Source: Pedobacter sp.
Lineage (GTDB): Bacteria > Bacteroidota > Bacteroidia > Sphingobacteriales > Sphingobacteriaceae
DNA length: 41,264 bases
Direction of reading: 5' to 3'
NCBI GenBank assembly: GCA_014377665.1
Contig: JACMPF010000068.1
Location: forward strand, 1-41,264
The notes beneath the pieces were generated by a model. That model had not been told where the DNA came from. It made no database searches and saw only the letters and a list, made by a program, of their open reading frames with translations. Below, piece after piece: positions 33,719 through 41,264 of the stretch; the stretch's first letter is position 1, and the number at the start of each line of letters is the position of its first letter. A program made the translations under genes and the position numbers.

Positions 33719-34939
33719 TGATGGCTTTGACGCTGCTTTTTCGTCACCGGCATCATAGATCTTAAGTTTCTGCCCAGGCACAAGGCTAGCGCCTTTTAAG
33801 TTATTCCAAACTTTAAGATCCTGAACCTCTATATGATACTTGTTAGCTATCATACCCAGGTTTTGTCCCGACGAAACTTTATGATAGAAAAAAGGACTTT
33901 TAGCTTTCGTTTTCAGCTTTGGAGAATGGTAACCGTAATTAGACGCGAGCACAACTTTCATCTCTGGCTCCTGATCATCTTTATTGAGCACGTCATATAA
34001 TGCAGCAAAATCTGAAAGGCTTACTTTTGGAAGAATTATCCTTTTGGGGATAGCGACAGAACCATTAACGATCTTCTTTTTGTAAGAAGGATTCAATCCA
34101 AATAGTTCCTCCTGCTCTAAGTTCATCGCGTTGGCAATGGTTGCCAGCGATATTACTCGATTTACCTGGATGGTATCCGTGTTTTTTAAAAATGCGGATT
34201 TCAGGGAAGTGATCTGATGTTTATCCGGGCAACTCATTACATAGACCGCAGCAATAAAAGCCGGAACATAGTTTCTAGTTTCTGTTGGCAAAAAACGTCT
34301 GATTTCCCAAAAATCTCTGGAATCAGCTTTTTGCATAGCTCTTTTGACACTGCCCATTCCGCAATTGTAGGCGGCAATAGCCAATACCCAATCCCCCAGT
34401 TCTTCATATGCATCTCTAAAATAAGCAGCCGCAGCATAACTAGCCTGTATAGGATCTTTACGTTCATCAACATAATTATCAATTTGCAGACCATATCCCT
34501 TGGCGGTACCAAACATAAACTGCCACAACCCGGTAGCACCAACACGAGAAACTGCATGCGGGTTCATAGAAGATTCAATAATAGGTAGGTATTTTATTTC
34601 GTTTGGAATATTATAACTCTGTAGCGCCTTCTCGAAAATCGGAAAATAGTATTCCGATAAACCTAGCATCTTGCCCATCATGTCTTTTCTAACGCTATAA
34701 ACATCAATGTACTTTTGTACAAACTCATTGTAGGCTAGTGGAACTGTCTTTTGAATAGAGTCCAGTCTGGTTTTATAGCTAAAATTATAATTAATGAACC
34801 GCGGAACCTCAGATACTACAGGAATGGCAGCTGTGTCAGTGTTAGCCTCAGGGAATTGTTGTGCTGCTACAGGCAAGGTGCCTAAAGCTAAAATGCAATA
34901 CGATAAAAATTGTACTTTTATTTTCATAGGCACTTTCAA
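33710..34939 (-). CDS. MltD-like lytic transglycosylase with LysM domain
   Basis: 409-residue exported peptidoglycan-cleaving enzyme. A signal peptide ends near AAQQ (residue 28). The GH23/SLT domain has the catalytic E122 in PIIESSMNP, GLWQFMFGTAKGYGL and AIAAYNCGMG. One LysM domain is at the C-terminus (about 350-398, FYHKVSSGQNLGMIANKY); E. coli MltD has two. The start could be ATG 34939 or 34927 (MKIKVQFLSY); the second gives a more standard signal peptide. It follows gatA after 6 nt. Confidence 0.93.
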   Translation of the reverse strand: MKVPMKIKVQFLSYCILALGTLPVAAQQFPEANTDTAAIPVVSEVPRFINYNFSYKTRLDSIQKTVPLAYNEFVQKYIDVYSVRKDMMGKMLGLSEYYFPIFEKALQSYNIPNEIKYLPIIESSMNPHAVSRVGATGLWQFMFGTAKGYGLQIDNYVDERKDPIQASYAAAAYFRDAYEELGDWVLAIAAYNCGMGSVKRAMQKADSRDFWEIRRFLPTETRNYVPAFIAAVYVMSCPDKHQITSLKSAFLKNTDTIQVNRVISLATIANAMNLEQEELFGLNPSYKKKIVNGSVAIPKRIILPKVSLSDFAALYDVLNKDDQEPEMKVVLASNYGYHSPKLKTKAKSPFFYHKVSSGQNLGMIANKYHIEVQDLKVWNNLKGASLVPGQKLKIYDAGDEKAASKPSRG

Positions 34940-34945
34940 TTCTTT

Positions 34946-36376
34946 TTAAGTTTCTTTTAAAAAAGCATGCGACAGTGAAAGGAGTTCTTCCTCACCGAAA
35001 TGCTTGGCCATTAATTGCATACTTAACGGCAAACCATCACTATTATTGCCTAACGGGATGGCTATGGCGGGGATACCCGTCAAAGAGGCCAATACAGTAA
35101 ATATATCTGCAAGATACATCACCAGTGGATCAGACATATTATCTCCAATATTAAAAGCAGGAGTCGGTGAAACTGGCATAAGTACCACATCATATCTTGA
35201 AAGCATTGCTTCCATTTTCTCTCTGATTAGACGTCTTACCTGCTGTGCCTTTGTGTAATAAGCATCATAGTAACCAGCACTCAAAACGAAGGTCCCCAAA
35301 AGAATCCTTTTCTTAACCTCCTCACCAAAGCCTTCAGCGCGAGACTTCTTGTAAAGTTCAGTTAGATTTGTGGCTTCGATATTACGATGACCATAATGCA
35401 CACCGTCATACCGTGACAAGTTTGAGGAGGCTTCGGCAGTGGTAAGAACATAATAAGCAGGAACCAAGTAGTCCAACAAATCGAAGGATACGAAATCCAC
35501 TGTATGACCATCATCTTTAAATGATTCAATGGCTTCCAGAATCGATAATCTAGTTTCAGGATCCAGTGCATCGCTCTCCAATGTTTCTTTCAATACAGCG
35601 ATCTTCCTCTTAGATCCACCGTTTAAAAGAGAAGAATAGGTAGGAACAGACTGTCTCGAAACGGTACTATCGTATTCATCTGCGCCAGCTAAAACTTCCA
35701 GTAACAGTGCAGCATCACTAATGGAAGAAGTAATGGTACCAACCTGATCAAAGGACGAGGCATAAGCAATTACTCCATATCTTGAAATCCTACCGTATGT
35801 AGGCTTTAAGCCTATACAGCCACAGAAAGCAGCAGGCTGCCTAACCGAACCACCAGTATCAGTACCCAATGCGGAAAGACACATATCCGCCTGAACCGCT
35901 ACCGCAGAACCCCCAGATGAACCTCCAGAAACCTTCGCGTGATCTGCCGCATTCTTTACAGCACCATAGTATGACGTTTCATTTGATCCGCCCATTGCGA
36001 ATTCGTCACAATTAAGTCGCCCAATGATAACGGCATCTTCCTGTAAAAGCCTTTCGGTAACTGTTGCAGAATATGGTGATATAAAACCCTCGAGCATTTT
36101 AGACGATGCGGTGACCTCATGATCTTTATAACAGATGTTATCTTTCAACCCGATAACCATACCAGCCAGTCTACCAGCGGTACCATTATCGATTTTTTCC
36201 TGTATCTCTATTGCCTGCCTGGTAGCAGAAAGAAAAAACACCTCATTGAAAGCATTGAGGTGTTGATGTTCTTCTATTTGCTTAAAATAATAATCTAATA
36301 AGTCAGGCAGTGTTAGAAGTTTCTGCCTAATAAGTGCTTGTATCTCTTTAAGAGAGTTATACTTCTTCGAATTCAA
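34946..36376 (-). CDS. gatA: Asp/Glu-tRNA amidotransferase subunit A
   Basis: 476-residue glutaminase subunit of GatCAB, which converts Glu-tRNA-Gln or Asp-tRNA-Asn to the amide form. The amidase-signature triad is complete: K78 (IGLKDNI), S153 (SGGSSGGSAVAV) and S177 (GTDTGGSVRQP). Length is typical. gatB and gatC are not adjacent. It lies between tatA (36 nt) and the lytic transglycosylase (6 nt). A general amidase is the alternative, but the overall sequence favours GatA. Confidence 0.95.
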   Translation of the reverse strand: MNSKKYNSLKEIQALIRQKLLTLPDLLDYYFKQIEEHQHLNAFNEVFFLSATRQAIEIQEKIDNGTAGRLAGMVIGLKDNICYKDHEVTASSKMLEGFISPYSATVTERLLQEDAVIIGRLNCDEFAMGGSNETSYYGAVKNAADHAKVSGGSSGGSAVAVQADMCLSALGTDTGGSVRQPAAFCGCIGLKPTYGRISRYGVIAYASSFDQVGTITSSISDAALLLEVLAGADEYDSTVSRQSVPTYSSLLNGGSKRKIAVLKETLESDALDPETRLSILEAIESFKDDGHTVDFVSFDLLDYLVPAYYVLTTAEASSNLSRYDGVHYGHRNIEATNLTELYKKSRAEGFGEEVKKRILLGTFVLSAGYYDAYYTKAQQVRRLIREKMEAMLSRYDVVLMPVSPTPAFNIGDNMSDPLVMYLADIFTVLASLTGIPAIAIPLGNNSDGLPLSMQLMAKHFGEEELLSLSHAFLKET

Positions 36377-36412
36377 GAATACAATGGTTTAAAAAATGGT
36401 TAATGAAAAACC

Positions 36413-36622
36413 CTATAACGGTTTGTTAGCATCGGTACGTTTACGTTCTGCCGGATCATTTTCATCAATACCATCTTTACCATCCTTAAATTCTTTGATT
36501 CCTTTTCCTAGTCCTTTCATCAGTTCAGGGATTTTTCTACCTCCAAAAAGTAAAAGTACAATTACAAGAATTACTGCGATTTCCATGCCACCTAGAGCGG
36601 CTAATATTGTTGTGTTTAACAT
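36413..36622 (-). CDS. tatA: Twin-arginine translocase TatA-type subunit, short form
   Basis: 69-residue single-span protein. An N-terminal membrane helix (about 8-25, [17 protein letters not shown]) is followed by the hinge [22 protein letters not shown] and a charged tail. TatA forms the pore assembled on TatC. A second, longer TatA-like gene lies 10 nt upstream; the two share almost the same hinge and amphipathic helix and look like a tandem duplication. tatC is at 14144 on the plus strand. Confidence 0.93.
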   Translation of the reverse strand: MLNTTILAALGGMEIAVILVIVLLLFGGRKIPELMKGLGKGIKEFKDGKDGIDENDPAERKRTDANKPL

Positions 36623-36632
36623 GATAGTTTAG

Positions 36633-37019
36633 TTAAAGGTTAGTTTTATCAGTTTCAATTCTACTGTTTTCTATAGGAGCAGTCTGAGCAACTGCCGCGC
36701 TTTTTTCAAAATTGATGCCTCCCTTATCAGAAGTTACAGTTTCACTTAACGCGTGTTCTGTTGGATGGTATCGCTCTGCAGTGTTGTTCTCATTCATTAC
36801 TGAATCTATTTCATCAACAATACCAGATGAATTAATATTACGATGGATTTCCCTCTTCACGCCCTCAGAAGCATCCTTAAAATCACGGATTCCTTTCCCC
36901 AGCCCCCTCGCAAGTTCAGGTAATTTCTTACCACCAAACAACAAGAGTACCACTACTAAGATGACCATGATCTCACCTCCGCCCATGTTCAGGAATTCAA
37001 CTAATGTTCCACTATACAT
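36633..37019 (-). CDS. TatA/TatB-type translocase subunit, long form
   Basis: 128-residue single-span Tat protein. The membrane helix (about 13-27, [16 protein letters not shown]) and [22 protein letters not shown] resemble the neighbouring 69-residue TatA, but a longer polar tail (60-128) has the size and character of TatB. It could be a TatB-like receptor subunit or a second TatA. Bacteroidota often lack a canonical TatB, so I leave the symbol blank. It lies 53 nt after the EnvC-like gene. Confidence 0.88.
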   Translation of the reverse strand: MYSGTLVEFLNMGGGEIMVILVVVLLLFGGKKLPELARGLGKGIRDFKDASEGVKREIHRNINSSGIVDEIDSVMNENNTAERYHPTEHALSETVTSDKGGINFEKSAAVAQTAPIENSRIETDKTNL

Positions 37020-37072
37020 CGCTTTTTTCTATTTAATAATCTGTTACAAATATAACTATTTAATGCTAACTT

Positions 37073-38329
37073 TTATTTTGCAATCCAGCCTTCAGGATTC
37101 TGGGCATTCATCCCTCGCCTCACTTGAAACTGCAACTGAGGTGTACCCTCGTTATCCGCAACCGTGCCAATAGTTTGTTTAGTACTCACCTCATCACCCT
37201 GTGAAACACTCACGGATTTCAAGTTTTGATATACTGTGAAGTACTCTCCGTGTTTAATCAATACGAAATATTTACCGAACTGGTTTCGTATCGTAGTAAC
37301 TTTGCCATTAAAAACTGCGCGAACCGCAGCTCCTACAGCTGTTTCAATATTCACCCCGTCATTCGTGTAAGAAGCCTGGCCTTCCATATGGTTACCAAAA
37401 CGTTCTGTAATAGAACCTGCGGCAACAGGCCAGGGCAAAGACCCACGGTTGCTCTCAAACGCATTGGATAATTTTGCAGCTTCTGGAGTGGCATTCAAAT
37501 AACCACCACTAGTACGCGTCTTTACAGTTGGAGCCGGTTTATTGTCTGCCTTCGCACTCGCCGCAGCCAACCGTTCTTCCTCTTCCGCTTTTTTCCGCTC
37601 AATCTCTATCTCCCTGGCAATAGCCGTACGAATACTCCTGTCCAACTGCACCTGTAACTTCCTTCTTGCAGCAATGTCCTTCTTATACTGTTTTTCTTCC
37701 CTGCTGAATTTATTCAGCACTTTCGCCTGCTGAGTTTTACTTTTACCCAGCTTAATACGTTCATTTTCCTGCTCTTGAAGTAAACTGCTTTTTTCTTTTA
37801 AATTCTTATCCAAGATCACAATCTTATAGCTTAGGTCTCTTTCTTTTCCGGTAATATAGTCCGATTGCTTTCTACGATAGTTGCTAAATTGTTGCAAATA
37901 GGTGATGCGCTTATAAGCCTGATTAAAATCACTCGAGGAGAAAATGAACATCATCTTATCATAAGCGTTCCTATTGCGTTGCGCAAACCTGATCATACTT
38001 GCATACTCTTTTCGCAACTGCTCTAGTTGTTCTTTCAAAGTATGCACTGTATTTGTGTTTTCGTGAATCTGGTTGTCGAGATTTTTCATTTCAGAGTTGA
38101 TGACCCCGATTTTACTCTGCATCAGCCTGATCTTCGCATTCAGCGAGTTGATCTGGCTCAAGGTAAGTCTCTTACTTTTCGCAGCGATATTGGCATTCTT
38201 CTGCAAAAGGTCTATCTCCCGTTGCAAAGCTTCCTTTTTTCTTTTCAGCTCAGAACTGCTTTGTGCACTAGCACCAGTTGCAAAAATGACTAGGAGAAGA
38301 ATTATTAGTAGTTTAAATAGCTTCATCAA
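37073..38329 (-). CDS. EnvC-like murein hydrolase activator with degenerate LytM domain
   Basis: 418-residue exported protein. The signal peptide is 1-22 (ATGASAQ). A long coiled coil occupies about 25-255, followed by a low-complexity linker and a C-terminal LytM/M23 domain (about 295-410). All the usual zinc ligands are replaced: N323 and N327 stand where HxGxD-type His and Asp are expected (NDGVN), N369 replaces His in YQNL, and QLQFQ (398-402) replaces HLHFE. It is thus probably a non-enzymatic activator of amidases, as E. coli EnvC is, needing an FtsEX-like partner that is not in the window. Confidence 0.92.
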   Translation of the reverse strand: MMKLFKLLIILLLVIFATGASAQSSSELKRKKEALQREIDLLQKNANIAAKSKRLTLSQINSLNAKIRLMQSKIGVINSEMKNLDNQIHENTNTVHTLKEQLEQLRKEYASMIRFAQRNRNAYDKMMFIFSSSDFNQAYKRITYLQQFSNYRRKQSDYITGKERDLSYKIVILDKNLKEKSSLLQEQENERIKLGKSKTQQAKVLNKFSREEKQYKKDIAARRKLQVQLDRSIRTAIAREIEIERKKAEEEERLAAASAKADNKPAPTVKTRTSGGYLNATPEAAKLSNAFESNRGSLPWPVAAGSITERFGNHMEGQASYTNDGVNIETAVGAAVRAVFNGKVTTIRNQFGKYFVLIKHGEYFTVYQNLKSVSVSQGDEVSTKQTIGTVADNEGTPQLQFQVRRGMNAQNPEGWIAK

Positions 38330-38345
38330 TTGTAAAAGTATAAAA

Positions 38346-39137
38346 TCAGTTTACAAGTTCATAGTTCTTAGGTACACTGAAGGGGAAATCCAATGGAATA
38401 TTCCTGTCAACTTTCGTGTAATCCATTTGCAAATTAACCCTTTTTGTTCCCGCCATTGAATTAATAGTTAAACTAGTTGGAAACAAACCATCATTTACCT
38501 GTTGGTAACTACCGTAAGCAACTTTTAATGCCTGACCACTTTTCAAATCATTAAGATTATTCTCACTAACTTTCATAATCTCATTAAACAACACTTTAAA
38601 GGCTAATGTACCTTCTTCACCATTGATTGCCCAGGCACCATTCTGCTGGCTTATCTCAGATAATTCTGTAGTGAAATCGGGAATTGTATTGCCTGCAAAA
38701 ATCGCCTGCAGCATTCTAAAATTCACATTCTTACTGGTATATCTGTGTGCATAATTAAAAGGCTTTTTCAAATAGGTACTTTGCATGTTGTTTCTAACCT
38801 TTATGCTATCCGGAGTAATAACAGCCCTGGCAACTTCAATACCAATTATTGCCGTAATACTTACCCAAATCTGCTTATCACGCTCCATCCTAATATTCAT
38901 GGTTACGCCATTCTTGTTTCCGGCGAAATCCAGATTGGCTTTTGCTTTTATTGCCAATGTATTAAATGAAATATCTTTTGCTTTCAGTAGCTTAAGGTTT
39001 AGCGCTTTGTCATTATTTACCGGTGTAACTACTGGGGCTATAACTACTGGTGCAACCACTGGCTTTTTTGCTTTACAGGCACCTAAACCTATAATAACTA
39101 TTAAAACTATCCACTTAATCTTTCCCATCATATTCAT
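38346..39137 (-). CDS. DUF4292-type lipoprotein
   Basis: 263-residue lipoprotein. The N-terminus MNMMGKIKWIVLIVIIGLGAC has the lipobox LGAC with Cys21. A Val/Pro-rich linker follows, then a mostly beta domain that I recognise as DUF4292, found mainly in Bacteroidota. Its fold is reminiscent of LolA/LolB-like lipoprotein carriers, but that is only a suggestion. It lies between the TPR protein (9 nt) and the EnvC-like gene (16 nt), an arrangement I recall in relatives. ATG 39131 or 39128 are alternative starts. Confidence 0.8.
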   Translation of the reverse strand: MNMMGKIKWIVLIVIIGLGACKAKKPVVAPVVIAPVVTPVNNDKALNLKLLKAKDISFNTLAIKAKANLDFAGNKNGVTMNIRMERDKQIWVSITAIIGIEVARAVITPDSIKVRNNMQSTYLKKPFNYAHRYTSKNVNFRMLQAIFAGNTIPDFTTELSEISQQNGAWAINGEEGTLAFKVLFNEIMKVSENNLNDLKSGQALKVAYGSYQQVNDGLFPTSLTINSMAGTKRVNLQMDYTKVDRNIPLDFPFSVPKNYELVN

Positions 39138-39146
39138 AAGTTCTTT

Positions 39147-40349
39147 TTATTTCAATCCCTCGTATAGCTCTTTATAAACGGAATTATCTACATCTAATTG
39201 CAACGCTGCTTTGATTTGCGTCAAGGCCTCAGCCTTTTGCCCATTTCCTTTATAGGCCATTGCCAGGTAATAATATAAAATACCCTGATTTGGGTAAAGT
39301 GCCAATGCCTCATCTGCAGTTTTGATTGCCTCTTTAAATGCATTCAGTTTAATCTGAATGTTCAATATCTGTTCCCATGCTTTATAAAGTTGCTCAGAAA
39401 TCTTTAAAACCCCCTGAAACTCCTTTAGCGAACCTTGTAAATCTCCTTGCTGATATAAGACTTCTGCATAAACAGCTTTAAGAGCCGCATCGTCAGGATG
39501 TGTTTTTACTGCAATCTCTGCCAAACCCTTAGCATCATTCATACGTTGCACATTTTTAGTGCCCGTAAATAGCATCATGATTATTTTAATCTTCTGTTCT
39601 GGAGTCATCGCGGGGTTTGCAAACGCTTTTTGTAATGCCGCATTAGCCTCCACACTATTCTTTTGTGCTTTATAAGCATCCGCAATTGCCAGATCTAATT
39701 CGAAATTATCCGGTTCCAGTACTTTTGCTTTTCGTAAATCTTCCAACGCATTACCTTTTGACAATTTCTTGCCATCTGCCTCATCTTTCCCAGTCATCCT
39801 TTGCCTTGCTGCAGTTAGCTCCAACGAAGGTCCGAACTTCTTCTCTAATTCGTCGTATCCTTTTGCAGCCTCTTCTGGTTTATCCGCAAGTAGCCAGGCG
39901 TTAGACCTGTCGTAGTAATAAGAATCATTATTAGCATCCAGTCTAATCAATTCGTTAAACACAGTGATTAGCGCATTCATATCGCCTTTGCGCTTATACA
40001 TCTCCACTAAAAACTTCCAATACCAGATGTTGTTAGTTTCTAACTCAGTAGCCTTTTTTATAGCGAACTCAGCCTCCTGCATTCTATTTTGGCGATAATT
40101 TACAGTGGCCAGCTCAAAATAAACCGCTGCATTATTTGGGTCTATTACCAATATCCTATTGAAGTTCTCCGCTGCCTTCACATAATTCTCACTTAGTTTA
40201 TCCTGAAGGCCAGCAAAAAAAAGTGATTTTACAATCGCGCTATCTAGTCGCACATTAGGTTTTGTCTGAGCAAGCCCATCAACCTGAGCAAAAGTAGAGG
40301 CAGCAAAACAAATTCCCAAAAAGACCAACCACTTAATTTTCATATTCAA
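39147..40349 (-). CDS. Exported tetratricopeptide repeat protein
   Basis: 400-residue protein with a signal peptide (ending STFAQ, about residue 22) and TPR repeats over most of its length, for example residues 38-72 (YVKAAENFNRILVIDPNN), 72-105 (QEAEFAIKKATELETNN) and again at 300-400. TPR arrays act as scaffolds, often in envelope assembly; the partner is unknown. The gene neighbours are DUF4292 (9 nt) and dut (26 nt). ATG 40349 is used; 40343 (MKIKWLVFLG) is equally plausible. Confidence 0.9.
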   Translation of the reverse strand: MNMKIKWLVFLGICFAASTFAQVDGLAQTKPNVRLDSAIVKSLFFAGLQDKLSENYVKAAENFNRILVIDPNNAAVYFELATVNYRQNRMQEAEFAIKKATELETNNIWYWKFLVEMYKRKGDMNALITVFNELIRLDANNDSYYYDRSNAWLLADKPEEAAKGYDELEKKFGPSLELTAARQRMTGKDEADGKKLSKGNALEDLRKAKVLEPDNFELDLAIADAYKAQKNSVEANAALQKAFANPAMTPEQKIKIIMMLFTGTKNVQRMNDAKGLAEIAVKTHPDDAALKAVYAEVLYQQGDLQGSLKEFQGVLKISEQLYKAWEQILNIQIKLNAFKEAIKTADEALALYPNQGILYYYLAMAYKGNGQKAEALTQIKAALQLDVDNSVYKELYEGLK

Positions 40350-40375
40350 CCACTAAATTACTTGACCAATTCAGA

Positions 40376-40807
40376 CTATTTGCCTGTATGACCATAACCA
40401 CCCTCACCTCGGGCGGTGTCACTCAAACTTTCTACCGCTTCCCAGGCAATTGTTTCGTGCTTGGCAATCACCATCTGGGCAATGCGGTCCCCGTCTTTAA
40501 CAACAAAATTGGCGTCAGACAGATTTACCAGTAATACCTTAATCTCCCCACGGTAATCTGCGTCAATGGTTCCCGGTGAGTTCACAATACTGATCCCATG
40601 CTTATAAGCCAACCCGCTTCTCGGGCGGATTTGAGCCTCATAACCCACAGGCAACTCAATATGTAAACCAGTTGGAACTAAAATACGCTGCAAAGGTTTA
40701 ATCGTGATCTCCGATTCTATAAAAGCGCGCATATCCATTCCTGCCGCATGAGCAGTCTCATACTGCGGCAAAGCGTGTGCAGATTTATTTATTATTTTTA
40801 TGTTCAT
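40376..40807 (-). CDS. dut: Deoxyuridine 5'-triphosphate nucleotidohydrolase
   Basis: 143-residue trimeric dUTPase hydrolysing dUTP to dUMP and pyrophosphate. All five motifs are visible: AAGMDMRA (21-28), PRSGLA (62-67), [11 protein letters not shown] (79-89), DRIAQMVI, and the C-terminal [10 protein letters not shown]. Length is typical. The gene lies 15 nt after the flippase and 26 nt before the TPR gene, so it is embedded in the long minus-strand run. Confidence 0.97.
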   Translation of the reverse strand: MNIKIINKSAHALPQYETAHAAGMDMRAFIESEITIKPLQRILVPTGLHIELPVGYEAQIRPRSGLAYKHGISIVNSPGTIDADYRGEIKVLLVNLSDANFVVKDGDRIAQMVIAKHETIAWEAVESLSDTARGEGGYGHTGK

Positions 40808-40822
40808 ATTATATTTTCTAAC

Positions 40823-41264
40823 CTATTTCTTTAATAACAACGCCCTCAACTGGTCCTTTTCAACATAAAAGACACCAGCAACAAAAGCAATCAACAAAGC
40901 ATTCCCAATATAAATATTCCTGTTAAATACCCAAAAAGAAAGGATAACCAACACCACCGAAATAATCAGATAGCTTACAATACGCTTAACGTCGTAAGGT
41001 ATCGGGTAATTACGCTGACCAAGCACATAAGAAATCACCATCATCACAAAATAGGCTAACATTGATACCCAGGCAGAACCCATGTAGCTATACCTTGGTA
41101 TCAGCACAAAATTGAGCACTATCGTAATTAGTGCACCAACAATGGAGATATAAAGACCAAATCTTGTTTGGTCTGATAATCGGTACCAGATAGATAAGTT
41201 CATATATATTCCAAGACATACGTAACCAAATAAGAGATAAGGTACAGCGGGTAAGCCAACCCAG
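40823..41264 (-). CDS. Polysaccharide/oligosaccharide flippase, N-terminus outside window
   Basis: The open frame continues through the window edge, so the first visible ATG (41203) is internal. About 146 residues of the C-terminal part are visible, with about four membrane helices, for example FGLYISIVGALITIVLNFVL (with IPRYSYMGSAW following), which is typical of Wzx/MATE-like lipid-linked saccharide exporters. The substrate is unknown. It is the most upstream visible gene of the flippase-dut-TPR-DUF4292-EnvC-Tat-gatA-MltD run. Confidence 0.85.
   Translation of the reverse strand, partial: WVGLPAVPYLLFGYVCLGIYMNLSIWYRLSDQTRFGLYISIVGALITIVLNFVLIPRYSYMGSAWVSMLAYFVMMVISYVLGQRNYPIPYDVKRIVSYLIISVVLVILSFWVFNRNIYIGNALLIAFVAGVFYVEKDQLRALLLKK

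Noticed and set aside
1..41264. Mobile elements, CRISPR arrays, prophage, tRNA or rRNA genes
   Set aside because: No transposase, integrase, terminal inverted repeat pair, regular spaced repeats, cloverleaf or rRNA-like sequence was seen. Gene content is core metabolism and envelope throughout.

Overview
The window looks like chromosomal core DNA from a Bacteroidota bacterium, most likely Sphingobacteriaceae (Pedobacter-like). The reasons are a giant SprA-type type IX secretion translocon gene, moderate-to-low G+C, scarce Shine-Dalgarno sites, several matches to the Bacteroidota promoter (TTG/TTTG, about 20 nt, TAnnTTTG), a malic enzyme fused to a phosphotransacetylase-like domain, and the DUF4292 / EnvC-like / TatA / GatA neighbourhood. 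I see no insertion sequence, prophage, CRISPR array, rRNA or tRNA gene. Genus assignment is an inference.

Layout. (1) 1-3394, minus strand: threonine operon thrL-thrA-thrB. The 22-residue leader peptide thrL has 6 Thr and 4 Ile codons and precedes a terminator that can be exchanged for an antiterminator, forming a complete attenuator. thrB is cut by the window edge. (2) 3509-5235, plus: rsgA, dtd, a MazG-like pyrophosphohydrolase. (3) 5239-8071, minus: rsmA, a 2-hydroxyacid dehydrogenase, a terminator, greA and a HIT protein. (4) 8172-18653, plus: pdxA; yceD-rpmF-plsX-fabH-accB-accC (ribosomal protein and fatty-acid initiation genes) closed by a strong terminator; tatC; rpiB; an M28 peptidase with a terminator; and a LutB-like iron-sulfur protein with its own promoter. 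(5) 18727-19533, plus: an unknown lipoprotein that overlaps convergently with a SprT-like gene. (6) 19482-22448, minus: feoA-feoB-sprT-like. (7) 22527-23424, minus: gcvH, a VanZ-like gene and a 41-residue lipoprotein, with a clear promoter. (8) 23477-33583, minus: maeB-ruvA-sprA. (9) 33710-41264, minus: a long run of flippase (partial), dut, a TPR protein, a DUF4292 lipoprotein, an EnvC-like protein, two tatA-type genes, gatA and an MltD-like lytic transglycosylase. Most of this run serves the cell envelope.

How the parts connect. The envelope theme is strong: SprA exports cargo across the outer membrane, TatC and the two TatA-like proteins move folded proteins across the inner membrane, and the EnvC-like protein and lytic transglycosylase act on peptidoglycan. 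PlsX/FabH/AccBC supply acyl chains. The most notable regulatory signal is the threonine attenuator. It resembles the E. coli thrL attenuator in logic, but its antiterminator segment lies inside the last codons of the leader peptide, so the ribosome itself can act as the switch. Other structural signals are a nested, possibly three-way-junction RNA between rpmF and plsX, -7 boxes placed so close to ATG codons that leaderless mRNAs are likely, and an EnvC-like protein whose LytM zinc ligands are all replaced.

No gene-free stretch exceeds 300 bases. The largest (3247-3508) holds the thr leader, its terminator and the rsgA promoter.
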